From Gnetum montanum (lineage: Eukaryota > Streptophyta > Gnetopsida > Gnetales > Gnetaceae): 35,387 nucleotides of DNA. A model generated the notes under the pieces. It had not been told where the DNA came from. It saw only the letters and a list, made by a program, of their open reading frames with translations, and did not search any database. Below are positions 9,601 through 21,100 of this stretch, one piece after another. The stretch covers positions 167,774 to 203,160 of the forward strand of contig MNCI01011846.1 of NCBI GenBank assembly GCA_015680685.1. The letters are read 5' to 3'. The stretch's first letter is position 1; every line of letters begins with the position of its first letter. The position numbers were made by a program, and so were the translations under genes.

Positions 9601-12088
9601 ATGGCCTTTTTAATCCTGCATAGTCTTTTGAATTTATCTAGATGGTTTTCATAACTTGGGTAGGTAATAAATCATGTATTTATAATTAGTCACATAGCTC
9701 ATCCCTCGTATGAGATGATAGGAAAGACTTTTTATCATTTAAAAATGGCCAACATAGTAACGTTTTCTTCAAATAATGTCTTTTGTAGAGAGTGTTTTGC
9801 ACTTTCATATGAAATAGCCAAAGCTAATGTGATTTTTAAAATTATTTAAATAAAATCAATTTCATAATCCTGATCATGTGTTTTACATGGCTTACCTTGG
9901 TTAGCATTGATGACAGCATTACAAAGCCTGACTTGGTGGCCTTAAGAAAATGGCATCACTAATTAGATGATCTCTTAGTCATTTGACAATATTTTTTAGT
10001 GATTCTAGATTTATTTGGAATCTATAATAGGTGGCTACATGAAGCTACACTTTTGTCTCAAAATATATAGGGATATAGGAGAAATTAACTCTTCAATTTA
10101 GCATATTTTTTGAGTCCTAAATTCTAGCAAAATGAATGATGATCAATGATTGGATCATTTCTCCCTCATCTCATAACGATTGGATATGATGTCAAATTTA
10201 TTTGAAAGCTATTATCTTTGGAAAGACTTGGTTAAAATTATAGCATCAGAAACTTGACCATTTTTTAGTTATCATCTCTCAAAATTGCACTACCAGAATT
10301 ACTGCAATTTTTGATAGCTTGGAAAATGCATAAAATAACCTTAGCCTTTGATAGCTTGGAAAATGCATAAAATAACCTTAGCCTTTGAATATCTTTTGTA
10401 GTACTTCCTTTTCTCAAACAATAGAAAATTTCCTAAGCTTTCCAAGAATACAGAGTTTATCAGCTGGTTTTTCATAAAATAAAGATAACCAAGAAATTCT
10501 TTTGTTACATGAAATTCCTTCAGCATGATAATTTCGGCTTATGCTGTACATTGTGCTAGGCCGTTGGAATAAGATAAGGATGACCCTTTTGTTTACATGG
10601 CCCCTCAAAATTACGAGGTTGTAAAAATCATTTAGATGGTTTCTCGGTGCTTATGTGTCATGGCTTTCAGGACTCTTAAGAATAATCGTATCAGTGTCAT
10701 CAAACTCTTTTCATTATAACGGCTTCATAAATCACTTCTTTTTAAAAGATAGGCTTTGCTTGGCCTTACATGTCTACGATTACCGAGTTGGATCAAAAGA
10801 ATTTTCAACAAACACATCTTTTGCTCTTGTGAAAATTCATTTTTATCTAAATATTTTTAAAAAGTATCTAAATGCATAAAAAATATATAGATGATCCAAA
10901 AGATGGTGAGGCTGACTTTGGCTTTGAAACTAAACTTGTACAACGGAATTTTAAAGAATGTTCTCTGAATAGTTCTTTTTCTCTTAAAAACTCGTAAAGT
11001 CTTTTCCCTGAGATAGCATAGCTTGAAACAAAACATCCAGATGATCTCAACACATACTAAATAACTTCAGAAAGTGTTGAATTAGCTGGGAAAAACTCTA
11101 CATGTCACTTTAAAGTTTTTTGGAGCTTCTGTGAATCTCCTAACACAAGGTATGAAGAAAGTGTTTGAACCTGCCATTGTTAAAAACACAATTTAGTAAA
11201 ACCTTAAGGAAAGAGCTCTCCTGGTCTTTCTGCGAAAGAGCTACAAACTTTCTAACCTAAAAACACCAACCTCAAAACACCCAACAACTACTTCTACATC
11301 TCCAGAAAAAATTAAAAAGCTGAAGTTCTGAAAATAAATAGAAAGTTGTAATAAATTAATAACATAAAGGGAGATTTTTTGTTAGCATTAAATAATTGTT
11401 AACATTTTGGTTGCTATATCAGAATGTTGTTTCCTAGTCTAACCAAGTTTAGCTAGCATTACTGCAAAATAATTACTTTTGTATGAAAAGTAAATTCCCT
11501 AACAAATGTTCACAGACACCGTCACTACTGAAGTTAGATTCATTGGCATAGACATGCTCATTAGCTGTTATTCAATGATTAGTTCGAAAATCCAAAGGAT
11601 CAGTTACACAGGCATTACATTATATGATACGGCTTCAACAAAATGTTTCACAGGGATGGCAACTAAGAAAATGTGATGCTCACTTTCAAGATCTCCTGAT
11701 CCAAATAACTTACATTTACATTTTTTTATAAGAAGTTGCATTTATCTTTCATTTTAAATAACTTAAGCCAAGCTTGTTGGAAAAAATTATATAGGTCAGA
11801 ATGGTAGAAGAGTATAAAGCTTGTCTGGTAAGGTGACTGCACAAAGGATTGAGCATTTAAGTGGTTGGCAGTGCCCTGGTAGGAGGTTTTAGCAATCAGC
11901 GTCTTAGATCACCTAAAAGCATATGCACATTTTTATTTTTTTTGCTTAAATATAATTTTTAAAGAAAATGTTCAGTTTCATGATTCTTTTCTGATTACTA
12001 CTATATAACATGTCTACGTAGCTGCATGATTGCCAGGTCGTCTGCTAATTTCTTTTCCTCTTTGCATCCCCTTAATATACTTGTACAG
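6681..12088. other. AT-rich sequence upstream of exon 2, presumably intron 1
   Basis: No MADS-domain exon (expected peptide like KRIENKINRQVTFSKRR) was found in any frame I read. Most of the stretch is simple AT-rich DNA with purine-rich patches near 8500-8530 and 8880-8980. From about 10380 to 11700 the sequence is more complex, with fewer long A/T runs, and resembles single-copy DNA. A 37 bp tandem duplication sits at 10311. If the gene is complete, all of this is intron 1. Confidence 0.5.
10311..10388. repeat. Perfect 37 bp tandem duplication
   Basis: A unit starting ttgatagcttggaaaatgca occurs twice back to back (10311-10347 and 10348-10384) without mismatch, plus four bases of a third unit. 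The perfect match suggests a recent duplication. Confidence 0.9.
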
Positions 12089-12167
12089 GACTTTGAAGAC
12101 ATTGGAGCGTTACCAAAAATGTTCGTATGCCTTGCAAGAATCTAATAACTCAGATCGTGATGCCCAG
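12089..12167 (+). CDS. AGL6: AGL6-like exon 2 (I region)
   Basis: 79 bases: one base completing a codon, then 26 codons for [20 protein letters not shown] and SDRDAQ. Acceptor ttgtacag, donor gtaatt. This is the intervening region that helps set dimer partners. Confidence 0.92.
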
Positions 12168-15100
12168 GTAATTTATACTTACACAACAAAATTTCCTATT
12201 TAGATATATATTTGTAAAGGGCTGATAACCGGTCGTTCTTTACATCTAAAACGCAGTCCTATATTTTGACCAGAACAATGAGGTGTTTTTTAAATGTATG
12301 GTTCATTATAGTTAACATCATCATAGGTTGTGCAGACTTCTTTAATAATTTTGGTTATTTTTAAATAAAATATCATTGGTAAATTTAATGGTATCAACTT
12401 TGATAAGGGTAGGATGACCGATATCTTGTAAGTTATAGTAATTGCCAAATTAAATCATTCTAGCATCCTCAATTCAAGTCAAATTATTGATAAATTAATA
12501 AATTTCTTTTTTATAAGGTTGAATACACTTTTTTAATTTTGTTGAGACAAGAAAACTTAACCTTGTACTACAAACTTTACCCACACAGTGGATGATGTTA
12601 TCCAATAGATAAAACATGGCTATTCCACTTCTGCCACTCTCCTAAGTAGAGGCAAAAATTGAGTCCACAACCTATATTTATAGTTAAAGTACAGGATTAT
12701 AGTTTATAATTAAAGCATAGGACTTTAAATTTTTTTGTATAATTAACCTACCAAAAAATTTTGATAGTTTATAGTATTGAATTAACATACCAAAGAATAT
12801 TTTTAGTATTACAATTATAAAATAAGTATTTTATTTCTAATATTTTGAATTGAAAGATAAATCAGATGTTCATGATTTACTATATATTCTTTTAATATTA
12901 AATTTTTTAAAATTAATATAGACTTGGCATCATGAAGTAAGCAAGCTAAAAACAAAGGTGGAAATTTTACAACGTTCTCAAAGGTTTGTTGGCATTTTTC
13001 ATTATAATCTATTATTTTAATTATATTCTTTTTAAATACAATATCAATTACCATTCAATTATTTCAGGCATCTTTTAGGTGAAGATCTTGGACCATTAAG
13101 CATAAGGGAACTACAAAACCTTGAAAGACAAATTGAGGTAGCACTAACACAAGTTCGAGCAAGAAAGGTATATTTAATGGACTACTAAAATACATGGTAT
13201 ATATATTTAAAACTTTGGATTATGTATTATAAATGAGATTTTTATTTTTATTTTAAACTAACAAATACCCTTTTGTGTGTATTTAAATATTTTGCAAATT
13301 GTTATATATTTTATTAATAAAACATAAAATTTCAAATGACTTATAGAAGACATCCTATAAATTTTATATGAACAACTTTATTTTTTATAGCTATGATAGT
13401 TTAATAATGTTTGACTCAACAAGATGTCTTATAGTTTTGCAATTTCTCATGACCTTAGTTTAATAATTAGGTAATAGGGTTTGCATAATTGATAATTCAT
13501 TTGTTTATTAATTAAATATCATTATATTCTATACATGCTAATGAGAGGTGACTTCATTGATTATCTCATTCTCTACTAAGATTTATGCATGTAAAAGAAT
13601 GCTAGTTTAAATTACACTTAAGTCATGTTTACTTTCTACCTAAGTTTTACTCAAATATCTTTGTAGGTACATATTGTTATGGAAGTTTTGTGCCTTTTTT
13701 TTTTTGTTGGAAAGGGGGATTGATGAAATTAGAACTAGATGAATATATGTATGCCTACAACATATAGCCAACATGAAACTTTAAGAGAAATTAAGCATAA
13801 TTTGTATAACTCTAGAGTCCAACATATGACTTGGGGTTTCTAAAGAAGTTTTGGTTTTAACATACCTTTTACTTCATTTTTTTTTGAAAAAGGTCGAGCA
13901 CATGTATATTCCAAAAAAAAAAAAACTATACAACTGTACAGCGCGAGCCAGGGCTGCTGGCCCCACTCCGGCCAAGGAATTCACCCGAAGCTCCCCTAGG
14001 ACCCCCCTAGGGCACCATGTCCTCCCGCGCCAGCAAACGACCAGGAGACATGGGTATGGAATTAGTTGCTGCTAGTACTGGGCTGTCCTGACCCGGCCAC
14101 GTGGCAGTGTCGATTTTCTTCAATAATCTGGGCGATGTCGGTCTTACGATTTTTGGGGACGCCCTCAATCCAACCCTGCGTAGGGAGGGTCAAGATATGC
14201 TCCCCGGGGATGTTAGTGGTTCCATCTTTAAGCTCTTGCCTCTCCTCCTCCAGGGTCTGTCCCGGGGGCATCAATCCCTGGTTAGCGTCATGGGGGGTGG
14301 TCATATTTCGCAAAGTGACACCCCTGAAAACCCGCTGCATTCGGTCTTACTGCTGTTCCAGCTCCAGTTGAATTGTAGGTTGAAGCGGGATGGTGGGGGG
14401 ACTGGCAACAAGAGGCTCGAAGGGGACAGGAGGAGCCATTGCGGAGATAATTTCGTGCCATAGCTTACAAATCCTGTTGGAAAGAACGCTCACAAGAGGG
14501 AGTGCCGCTCCTTTAAAAATGCAATCATTCCTGGCCCACCACAGGATCCAGAGCACCGCCAGCATTGACGAATTGCCCGAGAATTCTGGAGTGTGGAGCC
14601 CCGCTGTTCTCCATAACTACATGGTCATGTGGCACCCATGTATGAAGTGTTGTAGCATTTCTGCATGTTGATTACACAGAGAGAACTGGGTACTGATTGC
14701 CAGGCCTCATGACTGCAGAGCGACGCGAACGGGGAGGGCCTGGTGGAGGATCAGCCACCCAAAGGTTTTAATTTTTTCCGGAAGGATACCCTTCCACAGC
14801 TGCATCCAGCGCAGATCTATTGGGAACTATTTTTGAAGGAGCTGGCGGGGGTGCAGAGATCTCCTCAACACTGCCCATCGATCTAACCTGTGCGTAGAGC
14901 TGCCTCCAAATGTGGGAGTCAGAATTGACTGTCGTCCAGGGGCTGTATTTCTTCCTCAGGATTTGAACCCAGAGGGAGGGGTCCTCATTTGTTGTGGGCA
15001 AGCGCTGAAGGAGTCTTTGACGACCTAAGGCTTCCTCAAGCGTGAAGGGGAGGAGGCCAACCCCCCCCCCCCTGCGTAACAGGGCCATGCGATTTTGGCC

Positions 15101-18100
15101 CATGCCAACAAGTGCATCTTCTTTCCCCCTTGTCGCCAGACCACACAAAATCACAAATAATCTGGTCAATCTTAGTGGTGACACCCAGTGGTGGGGAGGC
15201 CATCGAGGCAGCAAACCTCACCATGTCCCCCAACACCGCGGATGCCAGCACAATCTTCCCTTTGTGGGACAGGTAATTATTCGTCTAGTGTGTCACGTGT
15301 CACTGGATTTTCACAATGAGCGCCTGCCAGGTTTGTTGTCTGTGCCAGTTATGCATGGGAATGCCCAGATACTTGTCATTCGCCTCCCCCAGGAGAATCC
15401 CCAGGATTTGGATGACTTTGCTGCGCACCGAAGGATGATTGTGGGTGAAATATAAAGCCGATTTCCCAGGGTTGGGCGTCAGGCCCACCTCCCGGTGCAG
15501 CCGATCCAGCGCCTTTAGTAATGCCTTGGCCTGCGGAACCACGACCCTAGTGTAGATCATGGTGTCATCCGCAAAATGGGTAGTGAGACATGGGATGCCG
15601 TGCACATTTAACCCCTGGAACCCTTCTTCCGTACAGTACGTTTGTAGGAGTTCCATCGTCATCAGGAAGAAGAGCGGGGAGAGAGGATCTCCTTGACAAA
15701 GCCCGCGTCCAGTCCCATGAAAGCCCCACAATTGCCCATCAATATCTAATGAGTACCACCCTCCCTGCTGGATCTGCAAGCAGAGATCGACAAACGCTTT
15801 GTCAAATCCTTTAGCGTGCAACACTGATCTCAAGGCAGCCCAACTGATGGAATCATAAGCCTTGGTAATGTCCAACTTGATGTAGAGGCCCAGTAATTTG
15901 GCCACCCGAAGGGAGTGCTGAATTTCCTGGAGTAGCAAGACCTGGTCTTGAAGGTGACGACCCTTCATAAAAGCGGCCTGGTGCTTACCCATGAGGCGTG
16001 TCATGAGCGGTCGCAGTCTGGCCACGAGCAGGTGAGAAAATAACCTCAGCAGGGAGTTGCAGACACCGATGGGGTGAAAATGGCCTAGGGATGTGGGATT
16101 TTCCATCTTCGATAGCAGCACCACGCGAGAGCAGTTGATTTCTTTTCAGACCTGACGCCACACCAGCATGTGGTTGAAAGCGTCAAGCAAGTTCGTCCTG
16201 AGGACGTCCTCGAATTCACGGAATAATTCAATGGGCCAGCTATCTGGCCCTGGTGCATTGTCTACCGGCATTTTCTACAGCGCATCACGAAGCTCTTGGC
16301 GCGAAAATGGCTGCAGGAGCTGGAAATTATTAGCCAGATTTAGAATTTTTTCCACTAGCACAGAAATCAGGTCTGTCGGCTGCCATTTCCAGACCTATTG
16401 CCAGTATTGCAGGAGGTTGTCGATGCCAGAGCATGGATGCAAATCTCCCTGCACGAGGCGCTGCATCGATCCATGCCGAGCTCTGCAGTGCACCTTCGCA
16501 GCAGAAAAGAAAAATTTTGTGTGTCGATCCCCTACCCTTAGCCACTGCACACGGGCCCGTTGGTGCTAGTACTCCTCCTCCTCGTGGTGCAAAAGTTGAA
16601 GCTTGGCCTACAGGGCGAGTTCCTCCCCTGTATGGTCTGCCCCGCGCTCCTGTTGCTCCTGCTGCGACTGAATATCCTGCAGTTTAGCCTGGAGCTGACT
16701 TCTGCAGGTTTTGAAGCTATATTTTTCGGCAGCGTCAATGTTTTTAATTTTTTTTTCAGGGTCTTCAACCCATTCTTTAGAAATTCACACGGGTCCACCA
16801 AGGCTGTGTAATTATGCCAGATGTCCTGCACCAATTTTTCCAGCCATGGCTTACAGATCCAGGTGCGCTCAAATCGGAAGGGACGATGTCGCTGGAACTT
16901 GCCCTGCTCCAGCTGGTAGAAGATGGGTTGGTGGTCAGATTCCATGCGGGGACCTCCGTAGACATGGATATCCCAATCGTTCAGTAACTTCTAACTGACC
17001 CACACCCAGTCAATACGAGATTGGACCCTCGCGGCACCTTACCTGTGGTTGCTCCATGTGTATTTGCACCCCACGATTTCCATGTCAGTTAGGTCATTAT
17101 GCTGTAACAACGCGAGCATTTCGGTTGCCCCTGGGGGCTCCGCCAAATTGTCACTGGTCTTCTCCCAGCTGAAGAGCCTCTAGTTGAAGTCGCCAGTTAG
17201 TAACCAGCTGGCCTTTTTGGGAACCAGCCCCGCGACCCAAGATAGCTCTTGAAGGCGCGCCTACCACCCCTAGGCACCGTAAACATTGGTAACCCACACA
17301 TCCGGCCCGGGCAGGTGCACCGTGATGCACCAATCGAACATATCCAGGACGTACGAGTCCACCTTGGTTAGGATCGTGAGGCCACCCATGCGCCCCTTGC
17401 TGGGTGCTAGGTGGCTATGCCACCCTGGCCAAAGGAGCGTCTGAGCCTCCTTCTGCTGAATTTTTGTTTCTTGCAAACATACAATGTCACACCTCTCATC
17501 TCACACCAAACAATGCAGGGTATGTCGTTTGTATGGGGTACCCTGGCCCCTGCAGTTCCAGGATAGGACCTTCATGGAGATATGGGACGCTGGTAAACCT
17601 CCTGGAGCATGGGCTGCACTCCCAAATCAACGAAGAGCTGCGTGGCCTTATGTCGGCGGGCGTGGTTGTCCGATCGTCCTACCTTGGCCGTGTGAAGGGA
17701 TACCGTCATTCCTTTTTTGCGTAGGCTCCTCGTCTCTTTGGGAGGGGAGCTGGGCCATGCTGAACCTTGACTGGTGTTAATCCAATTTGTGACCAGTGGC
17801 GAGGATAAACCACCTGGGGTGTAGTGGCGAGGATAAACCACCTAGGGTGTAGTGGCGAGGATAAACCACCTGGGGTGTAGGGCATTCTGTGGGATCCTTA
17901 CCGCGGTTCGGCTCCTGCCTGGGTGCGCGTCAACTGGACACCCACGAAGCCCAGAGCACCGATCCCTACCAGCGCATGGAAATAGGAATTACTGGTCAAA
18001 CTGGCCGCGGCAACCCGACCTGTCTCCGATGGCCCCACATGATGGGCATCCTTCAATAGTTGCTCCTGTTGTCCTCCAGGACCAGGGAGTGGCCCCCCGC

Positions 18101-21100
18101 TTAGCGTAGGCAAGCCTTGAGTTCCCCTAGCCTTGGAGGTCGCTCCCTGCAAAGTGGATCCCTTCCCCGGACGCCGAGCCCCACCTTTGGGTGCTGGCGG
18201 TTTCTTGTTGGCGACTCGGCCTTTTTTTCTGACAAAACACCACCTATCATCTAGTGTGGCCGTGTAACCATCTGGGTGGCCCAGGTTTCTCCCGCTCGAG
18301 CTTCCCTCTGCTAGGCCTGAGCCATCGGCTAGTTTTCAAACAAAACCCGGACCCTCTCCTCGTCGAGGTCCGTGACGATAACCAGTGTCTTGACTAGTTC
18401 CTTAGTTAGGAGAGGTCGCCAGACGTAGAACCTCGTGAATCCCAGGTGATCCATAATGGCGGTGGAGTGGTCAAACTTGATGAACTCACCGAACAGATCT
18501 GCCAACGATCGTAGAAACACTGACGACCAATATTCAAGGGGAAGGTCATATAGCCGTATCCAAACCGGCGCTCGCTCAAACAGGGTCGGGTCCTGGTGAG
18601 CTCCCGGGCGCCAAGATGCCAGAGCCAGCCCGCGCTCCCCGTAGAACCAAGGTCCTCCCACCAAGATTTTCTCTCACTCTTCCATAGACGCAAAACAGAA
18701 TAGGAGGCGATCGCCTGCCAAGCAAGTAATCGTCACCAAGTCTAACCCCCAAGCATTTCGGGCCCAGCGCCGGATCAGATCGATGCGAGGTCGTGCCCCT
18801 TCAGACACAAATTTGCCTATCAGGCTGCGTTCCAATCTTGCCAATGTGTCTACTTCTGGGCTTCTGAATTTGATCCTCAGCACTGCTCTGTCTCTGTAGC
18901 ATTCCCCGAAGTCTCTATCCGTCTGCCTCTCCCCCCTCCCCCCCCCCATGTCCGTGTCTGCCAGTCCGACCATCCCGCATGCATCCCGTCCTGTGGCCTC
19001 CGCTCCTGCCTTCGCTCCTATTGTCTCCGCTCCTGCATACCTTTTACTTCATTTAAAAAATATATGTTATGTATATTTATGATTTGTAATGATTAATGAA
19101 AATAATATACTTGAGAATCATAAGATATCATAGCAACAATAATGTGTTAGCCTAGTGGTAAGACTCTTGATTTAGAAGCTTCAAGTTATGGGTTTGATTC
19201 TAGTAAGCAATGTTAAGTTATAAAGTTTTGATTTAACGATATGTCTTAGAGATAAATATTTTTTAGAAAAATTTTGGGTTCCAACAACACTCTAGAAGGT
19301 ATAATAGCTTAAGAATTATATAATTTTTGGTCTAGGAATTATATAATTAGCAAATGAGTTACTAAAAAATAGTGGGATGTTGGAACCTGAAATAATTGAA
19401 ATATAGGTACACCCCAAGATTTATAAAAGTTTATAACTTAGTGCTACCTAGTATAATCTAATCCATGACTTAAGGTTATTAGGCCAAGATCCATACTACT
19501 AGGTGTTACTACTAGGTTAACACCTCATTTTTACTAAAAAATAGTAACTCCTAATATCTTCAATATATATATATATGTAAAGATATATTTTTAGGAAACT
19601 TGTTATTGTCATTTTACTATGTAGGTATCAAAAGAAATTATTTTTAGGAAATTAATAGTGAGGTATTAGCCTAGTGGTAATACTCTTAATTTGAAAGCTT
19701 CAAGTCATGGGTTCAATTTTGGTTGGCAATGTTGAGTTATATATCTAGCATATATCTATATTACAATTATTTTGAGGTCGAGCACTCCTTCCCCAACTTC
19801 CCCCCACCAAAATAAATAAAAATAAAAAATTAATTTTAGGAAATTTACTATTATCCTTTTCTTCCCTTAGAGGAAGGATTTTTTAGGATTGATTGTGGCA
19901 TCAAAAAACCATTAGGATTTTCCTTTTGACTCTCTTTTCTATGTTGATGATCTTATGTAGTTTGAAGTTTTTAAACTATTATTATTATTTTTCGGGGGTT
20001 TGACACCCTCTAAATATGTTGTTAAAGCTCAAATATGTCATTGGTTAACAAGGTAGCTAAAGAGTTACTTGTTAATATTAGTTTGGTATTAGAATTGAAG
20101 TGTTACTCTAGTAGTAGGACTCTTGATTTAGAAGCTCCAAGTTCTAGGTTTAATTCTAGATAACAAAGTTGAGTTATAAAGTTATAATTTAACTATATGT
20201 CTTAAGAGTAAATATTGTTTGAAAAAGTTCAAGATTTTGAGACACCTTTCTTCTCCCTCTCTAAAATACCATAAGAAAAAAGAACTCAAACTAGATTTGT
20301 ATTAACATACATTGAGACCCTGATATATCTATCAAATAAAGTAGTTGTAGAATTATTTTTACACAATTTAATAGTACATACTAGTTAATAGATCTTTGTA
20401 CTAACTATCAAAATACATGTACTTTGCATTTTCATCCTATGAAGTTAGGTCCTAGTGGATGAGTGAAAACCTAACCCTTTTTCTAGTGGCCATGTCTAGG
20501 CTCAAACCTAAGTCTTATGACTTGAGAAAATAACAACTTACCATTACTTCAAATGATCACCTCTAAATATTAACTTGGTTAAGACTTTTTATAATAAATA
20601 TTACTAATAGATCACATAGTACAAATTTTATGTACTTATAATATGGTCTTAACTTTAAAATCATAGCAAAAAGCTTAGAAATTCTTTAGTAAAAGATTAA
20701 AAAGTAATACTTTACAAGGAATAATTAAGAGAGACTAAACTCTAGATCATCATGGCTAAAAAGATAAGCTAAGTGTAAAATATTACTACTCTTCTCTTAT
20801 GATAGTAACTATTACATTAAAAACCTAAAGTACATGGAAGAAAACTTTTATAAGAAAACTATTCAATAAACTTAGTGAACTTTCTAATTATTGTGACAAA
20901 AGTTAGTGATCTATCCCATAGAATAAACATTACTATATTATATAGTCACATATATAATGCTTAAATATGGATAAAATTTTTGTTAACAAAGAACATTTCT
21001 ATTAACAAGCAGGATCACCATCACTAACCAAAGTTACAAGAAAACAAAACTTAAAAAGGAAAATCTTGAGGAGGTTAAATAACTATGAAGAGTTCCAAAT

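Larger units (their letters stand above)
13880..19035 (-). mobile_element. L1-type LINE, near full length (LINE-1)
   Basis: 5156 bp on the minus strand, flanked by a perfect 19 bp target-site duplication and ending in a short A tail at 13880. From its 5' end it carries a leader of about 62 bases, ORF1 with a DUF4283-type domain, a spacer with a triple 28 bp repeat, and ORF2 with AP-type endonuclease, reverse transcriptase and C-terminal region. It is strikingly GC-rich beside its AT-rich surroundings. It is inserted antisense to the host gene within intron 4. Many in-frame stops and at least three frameshifts make it inactive. Its 3' terminal 95 bases match LINE-2 and the fragment at 28641. 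Confidence 0.93.

Noticed and set aside
14066-17780. Many plus-strand frames across LINE-1
   Set aside because: They lie opposite the minus-strand ORF2, show no motif of their own, and are expected from the GC-rich composition.
19143-20268. tRNA genes
   Set aside because: A and B boxes are present but no cloverleaf could be made and the units recur dispersed with shared non-tRNA bodies, so they are SINEs.
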